The notes below the pieces were generated by a model. The model was not told the origin of the DNA, did not search any database, and worked only from the letters and a program-made list of their open reading frames with translations. From assembly GCF_014490725.1 (NCBI RefSeq), contig NZ_JACOQL010000004.1, forward strand, positions 372,001-436,000: 64,000 nt of DNA, written 5' to 3'. This document shows positions 18,514-28,194 of the stretch, piece after piece. Both the position numbers and the translations under genes were made by a program. Origin of the DNA: Paracoccus amoyensis (lineage in GTDB: Bacteria; Pseudomonadota; Alphaproteobacteria; Rhodobacterales; Rhodobacteraceae). Each line of letters begins with the position of its first letter. Position 1 is the first letter of the stretch.

Positions 18514-21108
18514 TTACAGCGAGCGTTCGACCTCTTCGCGTTCGAAGATTTCGATCACATCGTTGACGCGGATATCGTCGTAGTTTTCGAACGCCATACC
18601 GCATTCCTGACCCGACTGAACTTCTTTGACCTCGTCCTTGAAGCGCTTCAGCGTTTTCAGTGTGCCTTCGTGGACCACCACGTTGTCGCGCAGCAGGCGA
18701 ACACCGGCTGAACGACGCGCCACGCCTTCGGTGACCAGACAGCCAGCAACCTTGCCGATGCCGGTCACTTTGAAGACTTCGCGGATCTGCGCATAGCCGA
18801 TGAAGTTCTCGCGAACCTCTGCCGACAACAGGCCCGAAGCCGCAGCTTTGATATCATCAACCAGATCATAGATGATCGAGTAATAGCGGATCTCGACGCC
18901 TTTCTGGTTCGCGGCATTGCGCGCCGGTGCGTTGGCACGGACGTTGAAGCCGATGACCGGCGCGCCCGAGGCTTCGGCCAGACCGATATCGGATTCGGTA
19001 ATGGCCCCGACGCCGTAATGCAGCACGCGGACGCGGACTTCATCGTTGCCGATTTTTTCCAACGCCTGAACGATGGCTTCTGCCGAACCTTGCACGTCGG
19101 CCTTCACCACGACCGGCAGCTCGGCCACGCTTTCATCAGCTTTGGCTTTTGCCATCAGCTGTTCCAGCGTCGTTGCGGCACCGGCAGCGGCGCGTTTGTC
19201 CTTGCTTTGCTGGTTGCGGTAATCCGCAATCTCACGGGCCTGCGCTTCGGTTTCGACGACGTTCAGAACATCGCCGGCCTCTGGCGTGCCGTTCAGGCCC
19301 AGAACTTCGACCGGAACCGATGGGCCAGCCTCTTCGACCCGCTCGCCCTTGTCGTTGATCAGCGCACGAACTTTACCCCACTGTTCGCCGACGACAAAGA
19401 TATCGCCACGATGAAGGGTGCCGTTCTGCACCAGAACCGTTGCGACGGGACCGCGCCCCACGTCGAGCTGCGCTTCAATCACAGCACCTTGAGCGGCGCG
19501 GTTCGGGTTGGACTTCAGCTCCAAAATTTCTGCCTGCAACGCGATGGCTTCCAGCAGCTCATCCAGGCCCTTGCCGGTCTTCGCCGAAACCTCAACGTCC
19601 TGCACATCACCCGACATCTTTTCGACAACGACTTCGTGCTGCAACAGATCGGTGCGGACTTTGTTCACATCGGCTGCCGGTTTATCGACCTTGTTGATCG
19701 CGACGATCATCGGCACGCCTGCGGCCTTGGCGTGGTTAATCGCCTCGACCGTTTGCGGCATCACGGCATCATCTGCCGCGACGACCAGAACAACAATATC
19801 GGTGACCTGGGCACCACGAGCGCGCATCGAGGTGAACGCCGCGTGGCCGGGCGTGTCGAGGAAGGTCAGGACAGAGCCAGATTCCGTCGTCACCTGATAA
19901 GCACCGATATGCTGGGTGATCCCGCCAGCCTCACCGGAAACCACGTTGGCCTTGCGAATCGCGTCGAGCAACGACGTTTTGCCGTGGTCAACGTGGCCCA
20001 TGATCGTGATGACCGGAGGACGCGGCTGCAGATCTTCGGCCTTGTCTTCGATCGTATCGATGACCTGTTCGACGTCCGAATCCGACACGCGAACCGCGCG
20101 GTGGCCGAATTCTTCGATCACCAACTCTGCGGTATCTGCGTCGATAGGCTGGTTCATGGACACCATCATGCCCATTTTCATCAGCGTTTTGACGACGTCA
20201 GCCGCGCGTTCAGCCATGCGGTTTGCCAGTTCCGACACCACGATGGTTTCCGGCAACTGAACATCACGAACCTGCTTTTCGACACGCTGATTGCCGCCCG
20301 TCGCCTTTTGACGGGCACGGTCCTGTTTGCGCTTCATCGCCGCCAGCGAACGTTGCCGCCCGCCTTCACCGTCCAACGCCTGGCTCAACGACAGCTTGCC
20401 CGAACGACGGTTGTCGTCGCGGGCGGCCTTGTTGCGCGAATCGCGTTCGGCAGCGGCGCGGTCGGTGCGATCGCGATCGGTTTTGCGGGGGCCTGCAGCC
20501 GAAACACCCTTGGTTTCCGCGCGTGCAGCAGCCGCTTCGATCGCAGCCTGATCCGGCGCTGCAGGACGCGCTGCGGCACCAGCAGCCGCTGCCGGTTTGG
20601 CGCGGGGCTGTTCCTTTTTGGGTTCTTCTTTCTGCTTCGCAAGCTTTTCCGCTTCCGCTTCGCGGGCGCGGCGTTCTTCCTCTTCGGCCTTCGCCTTCAA
20701 GGCTTCTTCACGCTCGCGCTCTTCGCGTTCCTTGGCCTCGATCTCGGCACGACGGCGTTCGCGCTCTTCCTCGCGCGCTTTTTCATCAGCGGCGCGGGCG
20801 GCGGCCTCTTCGACCTCACGCGATTTGGCAGCCGCCAAAGCCTTCAGGCGACGCTCCATTTCGGCTTCGGAAATGCCGGCGGGACGTTTCGACGGGTCGC
20901 CGGCATGTTTGGCGACCATCGGCGATTTGGGCTTGTCGGTCGAAGCAGCGCCCTGCGACGGACCCGGCTTGGGAACCACGACGCGCTTGCGCTTGGTTTC
21001 AACGACCACGCTCTTGGTCCGACCGTGGCTGAAGCTTTGCTTGACCTGACCGGACCGGCCGCTACCGCCGCCGACACCCAGTGTCTTATTTCCGTCTTTG
21101 TCGCTCAT
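18514..21108 (-). CDS. infB: Translation initiation factor IF-2
   Basis: 864 residues from ATG 21108 ([11 protein letters not shown]). A long charged N-terminal region rich in Glu/Arg/Ala coiled coil precedes the IF-2 N-terminal domain. The GTPase motifs are GHVDHGKT (G1), DTPGHAAF (G3) and NKVD (G4), followed by the C1/C2 domains ([20 protein letters not shown]). IF-2 recruits fMet-tRNA to the 30S subunit. The ATG at 21118 belongs to a different frame and overlaps the upstream stop. Last gene of the rimP operon. Confidence 0.98.
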   Translation of the reverse strand: MSDKDGNKTLGVGGGSGRSGQVKQSFSHGRTKSVVVETKRKRVVVPKPGPSQGAASTDKPKSPMVAKHAGDPSKRPAGISEAEMERRLKALAAAKSREVEEAAARAADEKAREEERERRRAEIEAKEREEREREEALKAKAEEEERRAREAEAEKLAKQKEEPKKEQPRAKPAAAAGAAARPAAPDQAAIEAAAARAETKGVSAAGPRKTDRDRTDRAAAERDSRNKAARDDNRRSGKLSLSQALDGEGGRQRSLAAMKRKQDRARQKATGGNQRVEKQVRDVQLPETIVVSELANRMAERAADVVKTLMKMGMMVSMNQPIDADTAELVIEEFGHRAVRVSDSDVEQVIDTIEDKAEDLQPRPPVITIMGHVDHGKTSLLDAIRKANVVSGEAGGITQHIGAYQVTTESGSVLTFLDTPGHAAFTSMRARGAQVTDIVVLVVAADDAVMPQTVEAINHAKAAGVPMIVAINKVDKPAADVNKVRTDLLQHEVVVEKMSGDVQDVEVSAKTGKGLDELLEAIALQAEILELKSNPNRAAQGAVIEAQLDVGRGPVATVLVQNGTLHRGDIFVVGEQWGKVRALINDKGERVEEAGPSVPVEVLGLNGTPEAGDVLNVVETEAQAREIADYRNQQSKDKRAAAGAATTLEQLMAKAKADESVAELPVVVKADVQGSAEAIVQALEKIGNDEVRVRVLHYGVGAITESDIGLAEASGAPVIGFNVRANAPARNAANQKGVEIRYYSIIYDLVDDIKAAASGLLSAEVRENFIGYAQIREVFKVTGIGKVAGCLVTEGVARRSAGVRLLRDNVVVHEGTLKTLKRFKDEVKEVQSGQECGMAFENYDDIRVNDVIEIFEREEVERSL

Positions 21109-21115
21109 TGCGTAT

Positions 21116-21736
21116 TCATTCCTTCCCGGCGGCCGAATTGCCACCGTCATGCCCGCGCAGACCCGTTAGTCTGCCGGCTTCCAAGATCACCTTGTCCGTC
21201 AGGCCACCCGCCGCAAGCGCGCCGTGTATGACATGATCGCGACCAAAGGACAAACCCAATTCTGACGCCGTCAGACAGCCGAACCAGCGTCCGCCTGTGG
21301 GTGTCCACAACTTGCCTTTTCCGCGGTCTGACCCGTCCGAGGCTTGCAACAAAACCTTTGCGACGCCACCGGCCAGCCAGCCCTTTACCTTTTCGAATCC
21401 GGCAACTGCCCTGCCCGATTTCCGGGCCAGAGAAACCAGATCGACCACCCGTCTTGCCTGCCCTGCCTCTACAAGGTCAGCCAGGTTTGCGGGGACGGTT
21501 ACCTGCATCTTTGCCGCGCGCGAAAACAATCCTTTCGCAGCAGCCTTATCAATTGCGGCCTTGTCGGCCACAACCCAGATTCCTCGGCCCGGCAGCTTTT
21601 CGGCCAGGTCGGGGATAATTTCCCTTTCCGGCCCGACCACAAACCGTATCAGCCCCGCCTTGGGCTGCACTTCGCCCGTGACGATGCAGCGCCGTTCAGG
21701 CTCGGTCCGGTCTTTGTCGCGTCCGCCGCGGCTCAT
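21116..21736 (-). CDS. YlxR-type RNA-binding protein with L7Ae-like C-terminal half
   Basis: 206 residues from ATG 21736 ([17 protein letters not shown]). The N-terminal half is a DUF448/YlxR domain ([28 protein letters not shown]). The C-terminal half has [18 protein letters not shown], typical of ribosomal L7Ae/YlxQ-like RNA-binding folds. In Firmicutes ylxR and ylxQ are separate neighbours between nusA and infB; here they are fused in the same position. The likely role is RNA or ribosome binding; the exact role is not established. Confidence 0.87.
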   Translation of the reverse strand: MSRGGRDKDRTEPERRCIVTGEVQPKAGLIRFVVGPEREIIPDLAEKLPGRGIWVVADKAAIDKAAAKGLFSRAAKMQVTVPANLADLVEAGQARRVVDLVSLARKSGRAVAGFEKVKGWLAGGVAKVLLQASDGSDRGKGKLWTPTGGRWFGCLTASELGLSFGRDHVIHGALAAGGLTDKVILEAGRLTGLRGHDGGNSAAGKE

Positions 21737-21755
21737 GCCGGTTGGTCCGGGGCGA

Positions 21756-23432
21756 TCAGGCCCCGGCCTCCTGGTCGTCTTCCGCTTCTTCCGCACTCGC
21801 GACGTCCAGCTCTGCGGGATCGACCCAGCCAAGGCTGACTCGTGCGGTCATGATCAGATTTTGCGCTTCCTCCAGCGAAACGTCAAAAGGTTCCAGCAAG
21901 CCTTCGTCCTTGACACGCTGGCCGTTCACCGTGGTCCAGCCACCGGCCAGCTCCCAGTCAGCACAGGTGGCAAAGTCTTCCAGCGTCTTGATGCCATCCT
22001 TCGCCAGCGCCTCAAGCATTTGGGGCGTCAGGCCATCGAATTCAACCAGGCTGTCTTCAACGCCAAGTGCGCGGGCGTTGTCCAACGCCGCTTTGTTGCG
22101 GGCCTCCAATACGTCGCGGGCACGTGCCTGCAACTCGGACGCCGTGCTTTCGTCCACGCCTTCAATGGACAACAACTCATCCTGTTCGACATAGGCGACT
22201 TCTTCCAGATCGGTGAAGCCTTCGGCGACCAGAAGCTGGGCAAAGAATTCATCCAGATCCAGTGCGTCCATGAACAACTGGGTGCGTGTGTTGAATTCAG
22301 CCTGACGGCGCTTGGATTCTTCTTCCTCGGTCAGGATATCGATATCAAGGCCGGTCAACTGGCTTGCCAGACGCACGTTTTGGCCACGACGGCCAATGGC
22401 CAGCGACAATTGTTCATCCGGAACAACGACTTCGATCTTGTTGGCTTCTTCGTCAAACACGACCTTGCTGACCTCGGCCGGCTGCAGCGCGTTCACAAGG
22501 AAAGTGGCCTGATCTTCATTCCACGGAATGATGTCGATCTTTTCGCCCTGCAATTCCCCGACAACCGCCTGAACGCGGCTGCCGCGCATACCGACGCAGG
22601 CACCGACCGGGTCAATGCTGTTGTCATAGCTGATGACGGCAATCTTGGCGCGCGAACCGGGATCACGGGCAACTGCCTTGATCTCGATGATGCCGTCATA
22701 GATTTCGGGCACTTCCATCTTGAACAGTTCGGCCATGAACTGCGGATCGGTGCGCGACAGGAAGATCTGCGGACCACGCGATTCGCGGCGCACATCTTTG
22801 ACATAGGCGCGAATACGATCGTTCGGGCGATATGATTCGCGACCGATCTTTTCGTTGCGGCGCAGAATGGCTTCGCCACGGCCCACATCAACGATGATGT
22901 TGCCATATTCTTCGCGCTTCACGACACCGTTGATGATGGTGTTGGCGCGATCCTTGAATTCTTCATACTGGCGATCACGTTCGGCTTCGCGGACGCGTTG
23001 CAGGATAACCTGCTTGGCCGATTGGGCGGCAATCCGGCCCAGTTCAACTGGCGGAACCTGTTCCTGGAACACGTCGCCGATTTGCGGACCGCCGACGAAA
23101 TCTGCCAGACGCTCGCCTTCGCGGCTCCAGAAATTGGCCGGATCGCGCTGTGCTTCAAAGTAAGGCTTTGCCTGCACGGGCGAAAACTCAGCCTGATAAT
23201 TTTCGATCAGCTCGTCTTCGACAACGGTGCGAACGCGGGTGAAGGTGGCGTTGCCGGTCTTGCGGTCGATCTTGACGCGGATGTCCATCTCGGCGCCGTA
23301 ACGCGACTTCGCGGCACGGGCGAGGCTGTCTTCCATCGCTTCGATGACCAGTTCAGGTTCGATCATCTTTTCGCGTGCAACGGCTTCAGCCGTTTGCAAC
23401 AGTTCAAGCTGGTTGGCAGAGGTGATTGCCAT
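21756..23432 (-). CDS. nusA: Transcription termination/antitermination factor NusA
   Basis: 558 residues from ATG 23432, with AAGGAG 6 bases upstream; a GTG codon immediately before it is less well spaced. Domains in order: N-terminal RNA polymerase-binding domain, S1 domain, two KH domains ([34 protein letters not shown]), and C-terminal helix-hairpin repeats with a very acidic tail ([11 protein letters not shown]). NusA modulates pausing, termination and antitermination. It lies between rimP and the ylxR-type gene. Confidence 0.97.
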   Translation of the reverse strand: MAITSANQLELLQTAEAVAREKMIEPELVIEAMEDSLARAAKSRYGAEMDIRVKIDRKTGNATFTRVRTVVEDELIENYQAEFSPVQAKPYFEAQRDPANFWSREGERLADFVGGPQIGDVFQEQVPPVELGRIAAQSAKQVILQRVREAERDRQYEEFKDRANTIINGVVKREEYGNIIVDVGRGEAILRRNEKIGRESYRPNDRIRAYVKDVRRESRGPQIFLSRTDPQFMAELFKMEVPEIYDGIIEIKAVARDPGSRAKIAVISYDNSIDPVGACVGMRGSRVQAVVGELQGEKIDIIPWNEDQATFLVNALQPAEVSKVVFDEEANKIEVVVPDEQLSLAIGRRGQNVRLASQLTGLDIDILTEEEESKRRQAEFNTRTQLFMDALDLDEFFAQLLVAEGFTDLEEVAYVEQDELLSIEGVDESTASELQARARDVLEARNKAALDNARALGVEDSLVEFDGLTPQMLEALAKDGIKTLEDFATCADWELAGGWTTVNGQRVKDEGLLEPFDVSLEEAQNLIMTARVSLGWVDPAELDVASAEEAEDDQEAGA

Positions 23433-23435
23433 CAC

Positions 23436-24059
23436 TTACTCCTTGGCATTGGCGCCGTCTGCGCCCGCTTCGTTGTCATCTTCGGTTTCGATTGCGTCAA
23501 AGGCAGTTTCGTCCAGATTGTCGATCTCGACTCCCGCCTCTTTCTTCTGACGCAGCATTTCGCGAATCAATTCGTCGGTCAGCACCAGCTTAGCATCGCT
23601 GAGCCAGTCAAAATTCAGTCCGATGGTCTGGGTTTCGCCGTTTTCGTCGATATTCAGCAGAACTTCATCACCCTCGACCCCTGCCAGAATACCTTTCCAG
23701 CGTTTGCGATTGTCGATGGCCTGATTGGTTTCCAGCCTGACCTCATATCCCTCGAAGGTTTCGAAATCCTTGAGCCGGGTCAGAGGGCGGTCGATGCCGG
23801 GGCTGGAAACTTCCAGATGATAGGCTTCTTCAATCGGATCCTCGACATCCAATGCGGCACTGACAGCAACGGAAATATCGCCGCAATCGTCCACATTGAT
23901 GCCACCATCCGGGCGGTCGGCCATGATTTGCAGGGTCGCGGTCTTGCCGCCTTGCAGGCGGAGGCGCACCAGCTCAAAGCCCAGATCCTCGATCACGGGC
24001 GAGATGATCTCGGCCAGACGGCGGTCAATGGCGGTCTTGGCAATCAGGTCGTTGGACAT
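23436..24059 (-). CDS. rimP: Ribosome maturation factor RimP
   Basis: 207 residues with the two RimP domains ([53 protein letters not shown]) and an acidic C-terminal extension of about 35 residues. RimP is needed for 30S maturation. It heads the operon rimP-nusA-ylxR-infB; nusA starts 3 bases after its stop. Its leader contains a strong promoter followed by an intrinsic terminator, described separately. Confidence 0.95.
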   Translation of the reverse strand: MSNDLIAKTAIDRRLAEIISPVIEDLGFELVRLRLQGGKTATLQIMADRPDGGINVDDCGDISVAVSAALDVEDPIEEAYHLEVSSPGIDRPLTRLKDFETFEGYEVRLETNQAIDNRKRWKGILAGVEGDEVLLNIDENGETQTIGLNFDWLSDAKLVLTDELIREMLRQKKEAGVEIDNLDETAFDAIETEDDNEAGADGANAKE

Positions 24060-24076
24060 GTGATCCCCTAGAAATG

Positions 24077-24102
24077 AAAAACGGGCCTTCCAGCGGGCCC
24101 GT
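24077..24102 (-). terminator. Intrinsic terminator in the rimP leader (attenuator candidate)
   Basis: On the minus strand ACGGGCC, an 8-base loop and GGCCCGT form a 7-bp GC-rich stem followed immediately by TTTTTCATTTC. It ends only about 18 bases before the rimP start, downstream of the promoter at 24154-24182. It could end the upstream glycosyltransferase transcript, but any rimP transcript from that promoter must also cross it. Confidence 0.8.
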
Positions 24103-24153
24103 ATCGTGCTTCGGTGGGGCAGGGGGTGGAAGCCTGCTCCGCTGTTGAGATGC

Positions 24154-24182
24154 TATATAGGCGGCGAATGAAAAATATGCAA
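24154..24182 (-). promoter_or_regulatory. Sigma-70-type promoter for the rimP operon or a short leader RNA
   Basis: On the minus strand TTGCAT (24177-24182), a spacer of exactly 17 bases, then TATATA (24154-24159). Transcription should start near 24147, giving an RNA of about 70 bases up to the leader terminator. Confidence 0.7.
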
Positions 24183-24219
24183 GCCAAACCGACGGACGGG
24201 GCAGGGAGGTCGGCCGTTG

Positions 24220-25308
24220 TCAGCCCGCTGCCTGCCGGTCGATCCGCATCAGCAACTGATCGACCATCGCCAGCACTTCGTCGGGGTCGATCGTAAAGCC
24301 ACTCTCAGCCATGCTGCCGATGACCATGCCGCTATGCATGTCCAGACAGCGCAACCACTCGTGCGCCGCGACATAGAAACGATCCGGCGGCAACAGTGTC
24401 AGCATACCGCCACCATCGCGCAGATTGTATGTTGCATGGCGACTCTGGCTGCCTTCGACTGTGATGATCACCGCAGCATCAAGCATCTGGGAAATCAGCT
24501 GCCGGGTGTCGCCCTCGGCGGTGACGATGCTGACACCTGCAGCCGCAAGGCGATTTTCCAGTTCGGCCGAATTCGCGATCTCTCTTCGGTCGCCTGTTGG
24601 CCCACGGCGCAAAAAAACAATCTTGGTTCGGTTATCCGGCACGGTACCAAAGTTCTGACGCAGCCGATCACGCAGCGTACGATAGCGATCGGCCTTTGCT
24701 CGGCTGAAGCCCAGATCGCGCACCAAAGTTAATTTGCGGCTGCGGACAACCATTTGCTGCGACCAGTCGTGATTGAACAAGGACGCATAGACCGGCGTGT
24801 TGTCCCATGCCGGCAATGGCAGAGAAATCACATTCGATTGCCCACGAAATGCCTCGAACGCCGAGGTGTCGTCGCCCAGCCAATGGCCGAAATAACGAAG
24901 ACCAGCCATGGAATTTATCAGCACCGTATCCTCTAGTACCGGGGCTGAACGCAGAATGTCGGAAAGACCTGCCTGTACGAAGCTGGAGTGAAGCACAGGG
25001 GCGTCCCGGTTGAAAATGATGCCTCCGATCACGGTTGCGTCACGCAGGTCGTATGTCGCCAGCGGCGTTTCGGTGTAATGATCTGCTGTCAGCACTTTGT
25101 GCAACTGCTCCACCGTGGCGCCAAATGCGCATTTGGTCACGCGCGAGAAATGATCAGGGTTGAACAGCGCCGGCCGACAAGGAACAGAGGTAGGTTGCGC
25201 GGACGGTATGTACTTCGGCGTCGCCGCGAAATCGAACGGCCTGCCTGCCACCCGACCAACCGCCTTGCGTGACTGATATTCAAGCCAATGTGCTGCCGGG
25301 TGTCTCAT
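24220..25308 (-). CDS. Glycosyltransferase family 61 (DUF563) protein
   Basis: 362 residues. The C-terminal half has the GT61 pattern: KIVFLRRGPTGDRREIANSAELE, then VEGSQSRHATYNLRDGGGML and a final LLPPDRF segment, the region that contacts sugar nucleotide in DUF563 enzymes. Bacterial members act in capsule, LPS or exopolysaccharide synthesis. The substrate cannot be inferred and no other polysaccharide gene lies nearby, so it may be a solitary accessory gene. The ribosome site before ATG 25308 is weak. Confidence 0.78.
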   Translation of the reverse strand: MRHPAAHWLEYQSRKAVGRVAGRPFDFAATPKYIPSAQPTSVPCRPALFNPDHFSRVTKCAFGATVEQLHKVLTADHYTETPLATYDLRDATVIGGIIFNRDAPVLHSSFVQAGLSDILRSAPVLEDTVLINSMAGLRYFGHWLGDDTSAFEAFRGQSNVISLPLPAWDNTPVYASLFNHDWSQQMVVRSRKLTLVRDLGFSRAKADRYRTLRDRLRQNFGTVPDNRTKIVFLRRGPTGDRREIANSAELENRLAAAGVSIVTAEGDTRQLISQMLDAAVIITVEGSQSRHATYNLRDGGGMLTLLPPDRFYVAAHEWLRCLDMHSGMVIGSMAESGFTIDPDEVLAMVDQLLMRIDRQAAG

Positions 25309-25417
25309 ACTAAGGCCAACTTCGTTGATAAAAACAGGTGGGCTCCATAGCCAGCAGCCTTATTCGCGTCAAGTTTTCGCCCCCGAGCGTGGTTCCCCTT
25401 ATCCGGCGCGGGCGCAG

Positions 25418-26389
25418 CTATCCTAGATCGCGCATTCCGTTCATCACGTTGACCAGTTCAACGGTAATGCGCGGTTCGGACAGGGCGTGCCCTGAAGCCG
25501 GAACCAGCCGTAATTCACATTTGTCCCAACTTTCGGCAAGTCGCCAGGCACTTTGCGGCGGGCAAACCATGTCATAACGGCCCTGAACGATGACAGCGGG
25601 CAGATGCTGTATCCGGTGGCGGTCGCGCAGAAGCTGACCTTCGTCAAGGAAACAGCGATTGATGAAATAGTGGTTTTCCAGCCGCGCAAATGCGCGGGCG
25701 TAATCTGGCGGGGCGTGGCTGACCGGCGATGATTGCAGGCCCGCCAGCGCATTTTCCCAAACCAGCCATGGCACGGCAAAGCGCCCCTGCAAGGTGGTGT
25801 CGTCACTGAACAGGCGCCTGTGATAGGCGGCGACCATGTCGCCACGCTCCTCCGATGGAACCGGTTTGCAGAACTGCGCCCAGTAGTCGGGAAAGAAACG
25901 TGCGACGCCGCCGCCGTAAAACCAGTCCAACTCCTCTTGCATGCCCAGAAAGACGCCGCGCAGGATCAGCCCCCTGACATGACCCGGATGCGCCTGCGCA
26001 TAGGCAAGCGCCAGCGTCGCCCCCCAACTGCCGCCAAACAGCAGCCAGCTTTCGATGCCCAATGTCGTGCGGATCTGTTCGATGTCGCGGATCAGATGTT
26101 GCGTCGTGTTGGCCTCGACCGAGGCCGTTGGCCGTGACCGCCCGCAGCCGCGTTGATCGAACAGGACGACCCGGTAGTGTTCGGGGTCAAAGAAGCGTCG
26201 CATGAACGGACTGCATCCGCCGCCCGGCCCGCCGTGAAGCACCACGACAGGCTGGCCATCAGGGTGGCCGCATTCTTCGACATACAAGGTATGGCCATCG
26301 CCCACCGACATTCTGTGATGCGCAAAGGGCTCGCCCGCCGGGTAAAGGCGACCATGTGACACGGCGTTTTGTTCTGCCATTCTATCCAT
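25418..26389 (-). CDS. pip: Proline iminopeptidase (alpha/beta hydrolase, S33)
   Basis: About 323 residues from ATG 26389 (ATG 26380 also possible). [20 protein letters not shown] forms the oxyanion region, GGSWG holds the nucleophile Ser, [13 protein letters not shown] the Asp and ASGHAL the His; [10 protein letters not shown] is typical of prolyl aminopeptidases. It cleaves N-terminal proline from peptides in the cytoplasm. Only 48 bases separate its start from the divergent ubiG start. A much longer frame extending into ubiG antisense is rejected. Confidence 0.93.
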   Translation of the reverse strand: MDRMAEQNAVSHGRLYPAGEPFAHHRMSVGDGHTLYVEECGHPDGQPVVVLHGGPGGGCSPFMRRFFDPEHYRVVLFDQRGCGRSRPTASVEANTTQHLIRDIEQIRTTLGIESWLLFGGSWGATLALAYAQAHPGHVRGLILRGVFLGMQEELDWFYGGGVARFFPDYWAQFCKPVPSEERGDMVAAYHRRLFSDDTTLQGRFAVPWLVWENALAGLQSSPVSHAPPDYARAFARLENHYFINRCFLDEGQLLRDRHRIQHLPAVIVQGRYDMVCPPQSAWRLAESWDKCELRLVPASGHALSEPRITVELVNVMNGMRDLG

Positions 26390-26437
26390 ATTGTCAGTAT
26401 AGAGCCAAGCGCAGGCGCCCGCCAGAAGGACAAAGTC

Positions 26438-27172
26438 ATGACCAGTATCGACCCCGCCGAGATTGCCAAGTTTGAAGCCATGGCCGCCGAATGGTGGGAT
26501 CCGAAGGGCAAGTTCAAGCCGTTGCACATGATGAATCCGGTGCGGCTGGATTACATTGACACCCAGATTGCGGCCGAGTTCGGGCGTGACCGGCGAAATC
26601 TGCGCCCCTTTGAAGACCTCAGGATTCTGGATATCGGCTGCGGCGGTGGTCTGGTGTCTGAACCGATGGCGCGGTTGGGCGCAACCGTTGTCGGCGCGGA
26701 CGCGGCCGAGGGGAACATTGCCATCGCCACCCTCCATGCGCAGCAACAGGGGTTGGACATTGACTATCGCGCAACCACCGCCGAAGCTCTGGTCGATGCC
26801 GGGGAACGCTTTGACGTCGTTCTGGCGCTGGAAATTGTCGAACATGTCGCCGACCCGGCTGAGTTCATCGCCACCTGCCGCAACCTTGTCCGTCCCGGCG
26901 GCTTGGTCATCGCATCGACGCTGAACAGGACCGCGAAAAGTTTTGGTGCTGCGATCATTGGTGCCGAATGGGTCATGCGCTGGCTCCCCAAAGGAACGCA
27001 TGAATGGAACCGGTTCATCACCCCGGATGAATTGAGCGGAATGGCATCCGCTGCGGGGCTGGATGTCGTGGACCGCTACGGCATGGTCTTCAATCCGCTG
27101 ACCTGGGATTGGAGCCTGTCACATCGCGACCTGTCGGTAAATTACATCATGACGGGCCGGCATCCCGCCTGA
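26438..27172 (+). CDS. ubiG: Ubiquinone biosynthesis O-methyltransferase UbiG
   Basis: 244 residues from ATG 26438 ([20 protein letters not shown]), with GAAGGA upstream. The SAM motif is [42 protein letters not shown] is the UbiG hallmark. UbiG performs both O-methylations in ubiquinone synthesis, at the membrane interface. It is divergent from pip. Confidence 0.96.
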   Translation: MTSIDPAEIAKFEAMAAEWWDPKGKFKPLHMMNPVRLDYIDTQIAAEFGRDRRNLRPFEDLRILDIGCGGGLVSEPMARLGATVVGADAAEGNIAIATLHAQQQGLDIDYRATTAEALVDAGERFDVVLALEIVEHVADPAEFIATCRNLVRPGGLVIASTLNRTAKSFGAAIIGAEWVMRWLPKGTHEWNRFITPDELSGMASAAGLDVVDRYGMVFNPLTWDWSLSHRDLSVNYIMTGRHPA

Positions 27173-27205
27173 TGTCTGCCGGCGACAGTGAGTGGTTGAC
27201 AGTGA

Positions 27206-27691
27206 TCAGTCGCTGCCCTCGAGCCGCAAGCGCAGTTCCCGCAATACGGGCAGGGCGATGCGGACTCGCTCTGGGCCGATGTCGCTGACCACGCCACCGA
27301 TCAGCGGCATGAAGGCGGCGATCGCGGCGTCACGGGCGGCGCGACCTGACGGGCTAATGGACACGAATTTGCGCCGGGCATCGTCCCAATCGGGGCGAAT
27401 GTGGATATGCCCTGCCCATTCCAGCCGTGACAGCGTGTTGGTCATGGCCCCGCGCGTCACATGGAAAGCCTCTGCCAATTGGGCAGGGGTGCGTTCTTCA
27501 TTCACATGCGCCAACAGGTTGAGAACCGAGAAATGCGAGATTTGCATTCCCCCCGGCAACGCCTTGCTGATCAGGTGGCGCGACAGTTGTTCGGCAATCA
27601 ACACCTCGGCAAAGAGGCTGGCGGCCAGACTCTCTGTCGAAAGGGTCTTGTCTTTTTCGCGTGCAGTTTGGTTCATTGCCTGAACAGCCAT
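27206..27691 (-). CDS. MarR family transcriptional regulator
   Basis: About 161 residues from ATG 27691; ATG 27676 and a TTG at 27757 are other in-frame starts and the choice is uncertain. The winged-helix core is visible (MQISHFSVLNLLAHVNEE, PAQLAEAFHVTRGAMTNTLS, GHIHIRPDWDDARRKFVSIS). MarR proteins bind palindromic operators as dimers and usually repress themselves or a neighbour. Two inverted repeats lie just upstream (27768-27788 and 27816-27840), which supports autoregulation. The ligand is unknown. Confidence 0.85.
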   Translation of the reverse strand: MAVQAMNQTAREKDKTLSTESLAASLFAEVLIAEQLSRHLISKALPGGMQISHFSVLNLLAHVNEERTPAQLAEAFHVTRGAMTNTLSRLEWAGHIHIRPDWDDARRKFVSISPSGRAARDAAIAAFMPLIGGVVSDIGPERVRIALPVLRELRLRLEGSD

Positions 27692-27767
27692 AGAAGCATC
27701 ATTTGCGATCTGGGAACGGAAGATGGAACCGTGCCCTATTGGGGTTTGCTTGGTCAAGTTGCCTAAA

Positions 27768-27788
27768 AGTTTGACTGCTTATCAAACT
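27768..27788. promoter_or_regulatory. Palindromic operator candidate for the MarR regulator
   Basis: AGTTTGA (27768-27774), a 7-base spacer and TCAAACT (27782-27788) form a perfect inverted repeat. Size and AT-rich arms fit a MarR dimer site, 77 bases upstream of the chosen start. Confidence 0.55.
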
Positions 27789-27815
27789 CTACTTTGCACT
27801 ACATTTGCCACAACT

Positions 27816-27840
27816 GGTTGAAATAAAATATATTTCAACC
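27816..27840. repeat. Perfect 10-bp inverted repeat
   Basis: GGTTGAAATA (27816-27825) and TATTTCAACC (27831-27840), separated by 5 bases. It could be a second operator or a hairpin after grxC; no T-run follows it in the grxC direction. Confidence 0.5.
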
Positions 27841-27888
27841 GAAACCCCTTACAAATTCGCTGCCGGCCATGGGCAAAAGCCCGTCAGG

Positions 27889-28167
27889 TCAGACGATCTC
27901 ACCGCTAAGCATTTGGTCCAGCTTGCCGTCGCGTTCCAGATCATAAAGATCATCGCTGCCGCCAACATGCACATCACCGATGAAGATTTGCGGAACCGAG
28001 CGCCGACCATTGGCGCGCTGCATCATGTCGTCGCGCAACTGCGGGTCGGCTGCGACGTTGATTTCATCAAAGCTGACGCCCTTCTGATTCAACAACGCCT
28101 TGGCGCGGACGCAGAACGGGCAGGTCGGCGTGGTGTAAATCGTGATCGCAGGCTGGGTCATCATCAT
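27889..28167 (-). CDS. grxC: Glutaredoxin 3
   Basis: About 92 residues. The active site is CPFC within ITIYTTPTCPFCVRAKALL, followed by the conserved RRSVPQIFI (cis-Pro) and GGSDDL glutathione-binding segments. It is a dithiol glutaredoxin reducing protein disulfides with glutathione. Three ATGs in a row (28167, 28164, 28161) follow a GACGGA ribosome site; an ATG at 28194 directly after the comF stop would add nine residues. It is downstream of comF in one transcription unit. Confidence 0.93.
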   Translation of the reverse strand: MMMTQPAITIYTTPTCPFCVRAKALLNQKGVSFDEINVAADPQLRDDMMQRANGRRSVPQIFIGDVHVGGSDDLYDLERDGKLDQMLSGEIV

Positions 28168-28194
28168 TCCGTCAAGAACAGGTTCGGCATCCAT

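Noticed and set aside
19018..21231. 737-residue open frame on the plus strand
   Set aside because: Antisense to infB; composition (His/Arg/Phe-rich) is that of a codon-bias shadow.
21297..22835. 512-residue open frame on the plus strand
   Set aside because: Antisense to the ylxR-type gene and nusA; no domain.
24060..24219. tRNA (metY-like) gene upstream of rimP
   Set aside because: Some bacteria have a tRNA here, but no cloverleaf or T-loop sequence is present; the hairpin is a terminator.
26390..27001. N-terminal extension of pip across ubiG
   Set aside because: The extension is antisense to ubiG and the pip domain begins normally at 26389 or 26380.
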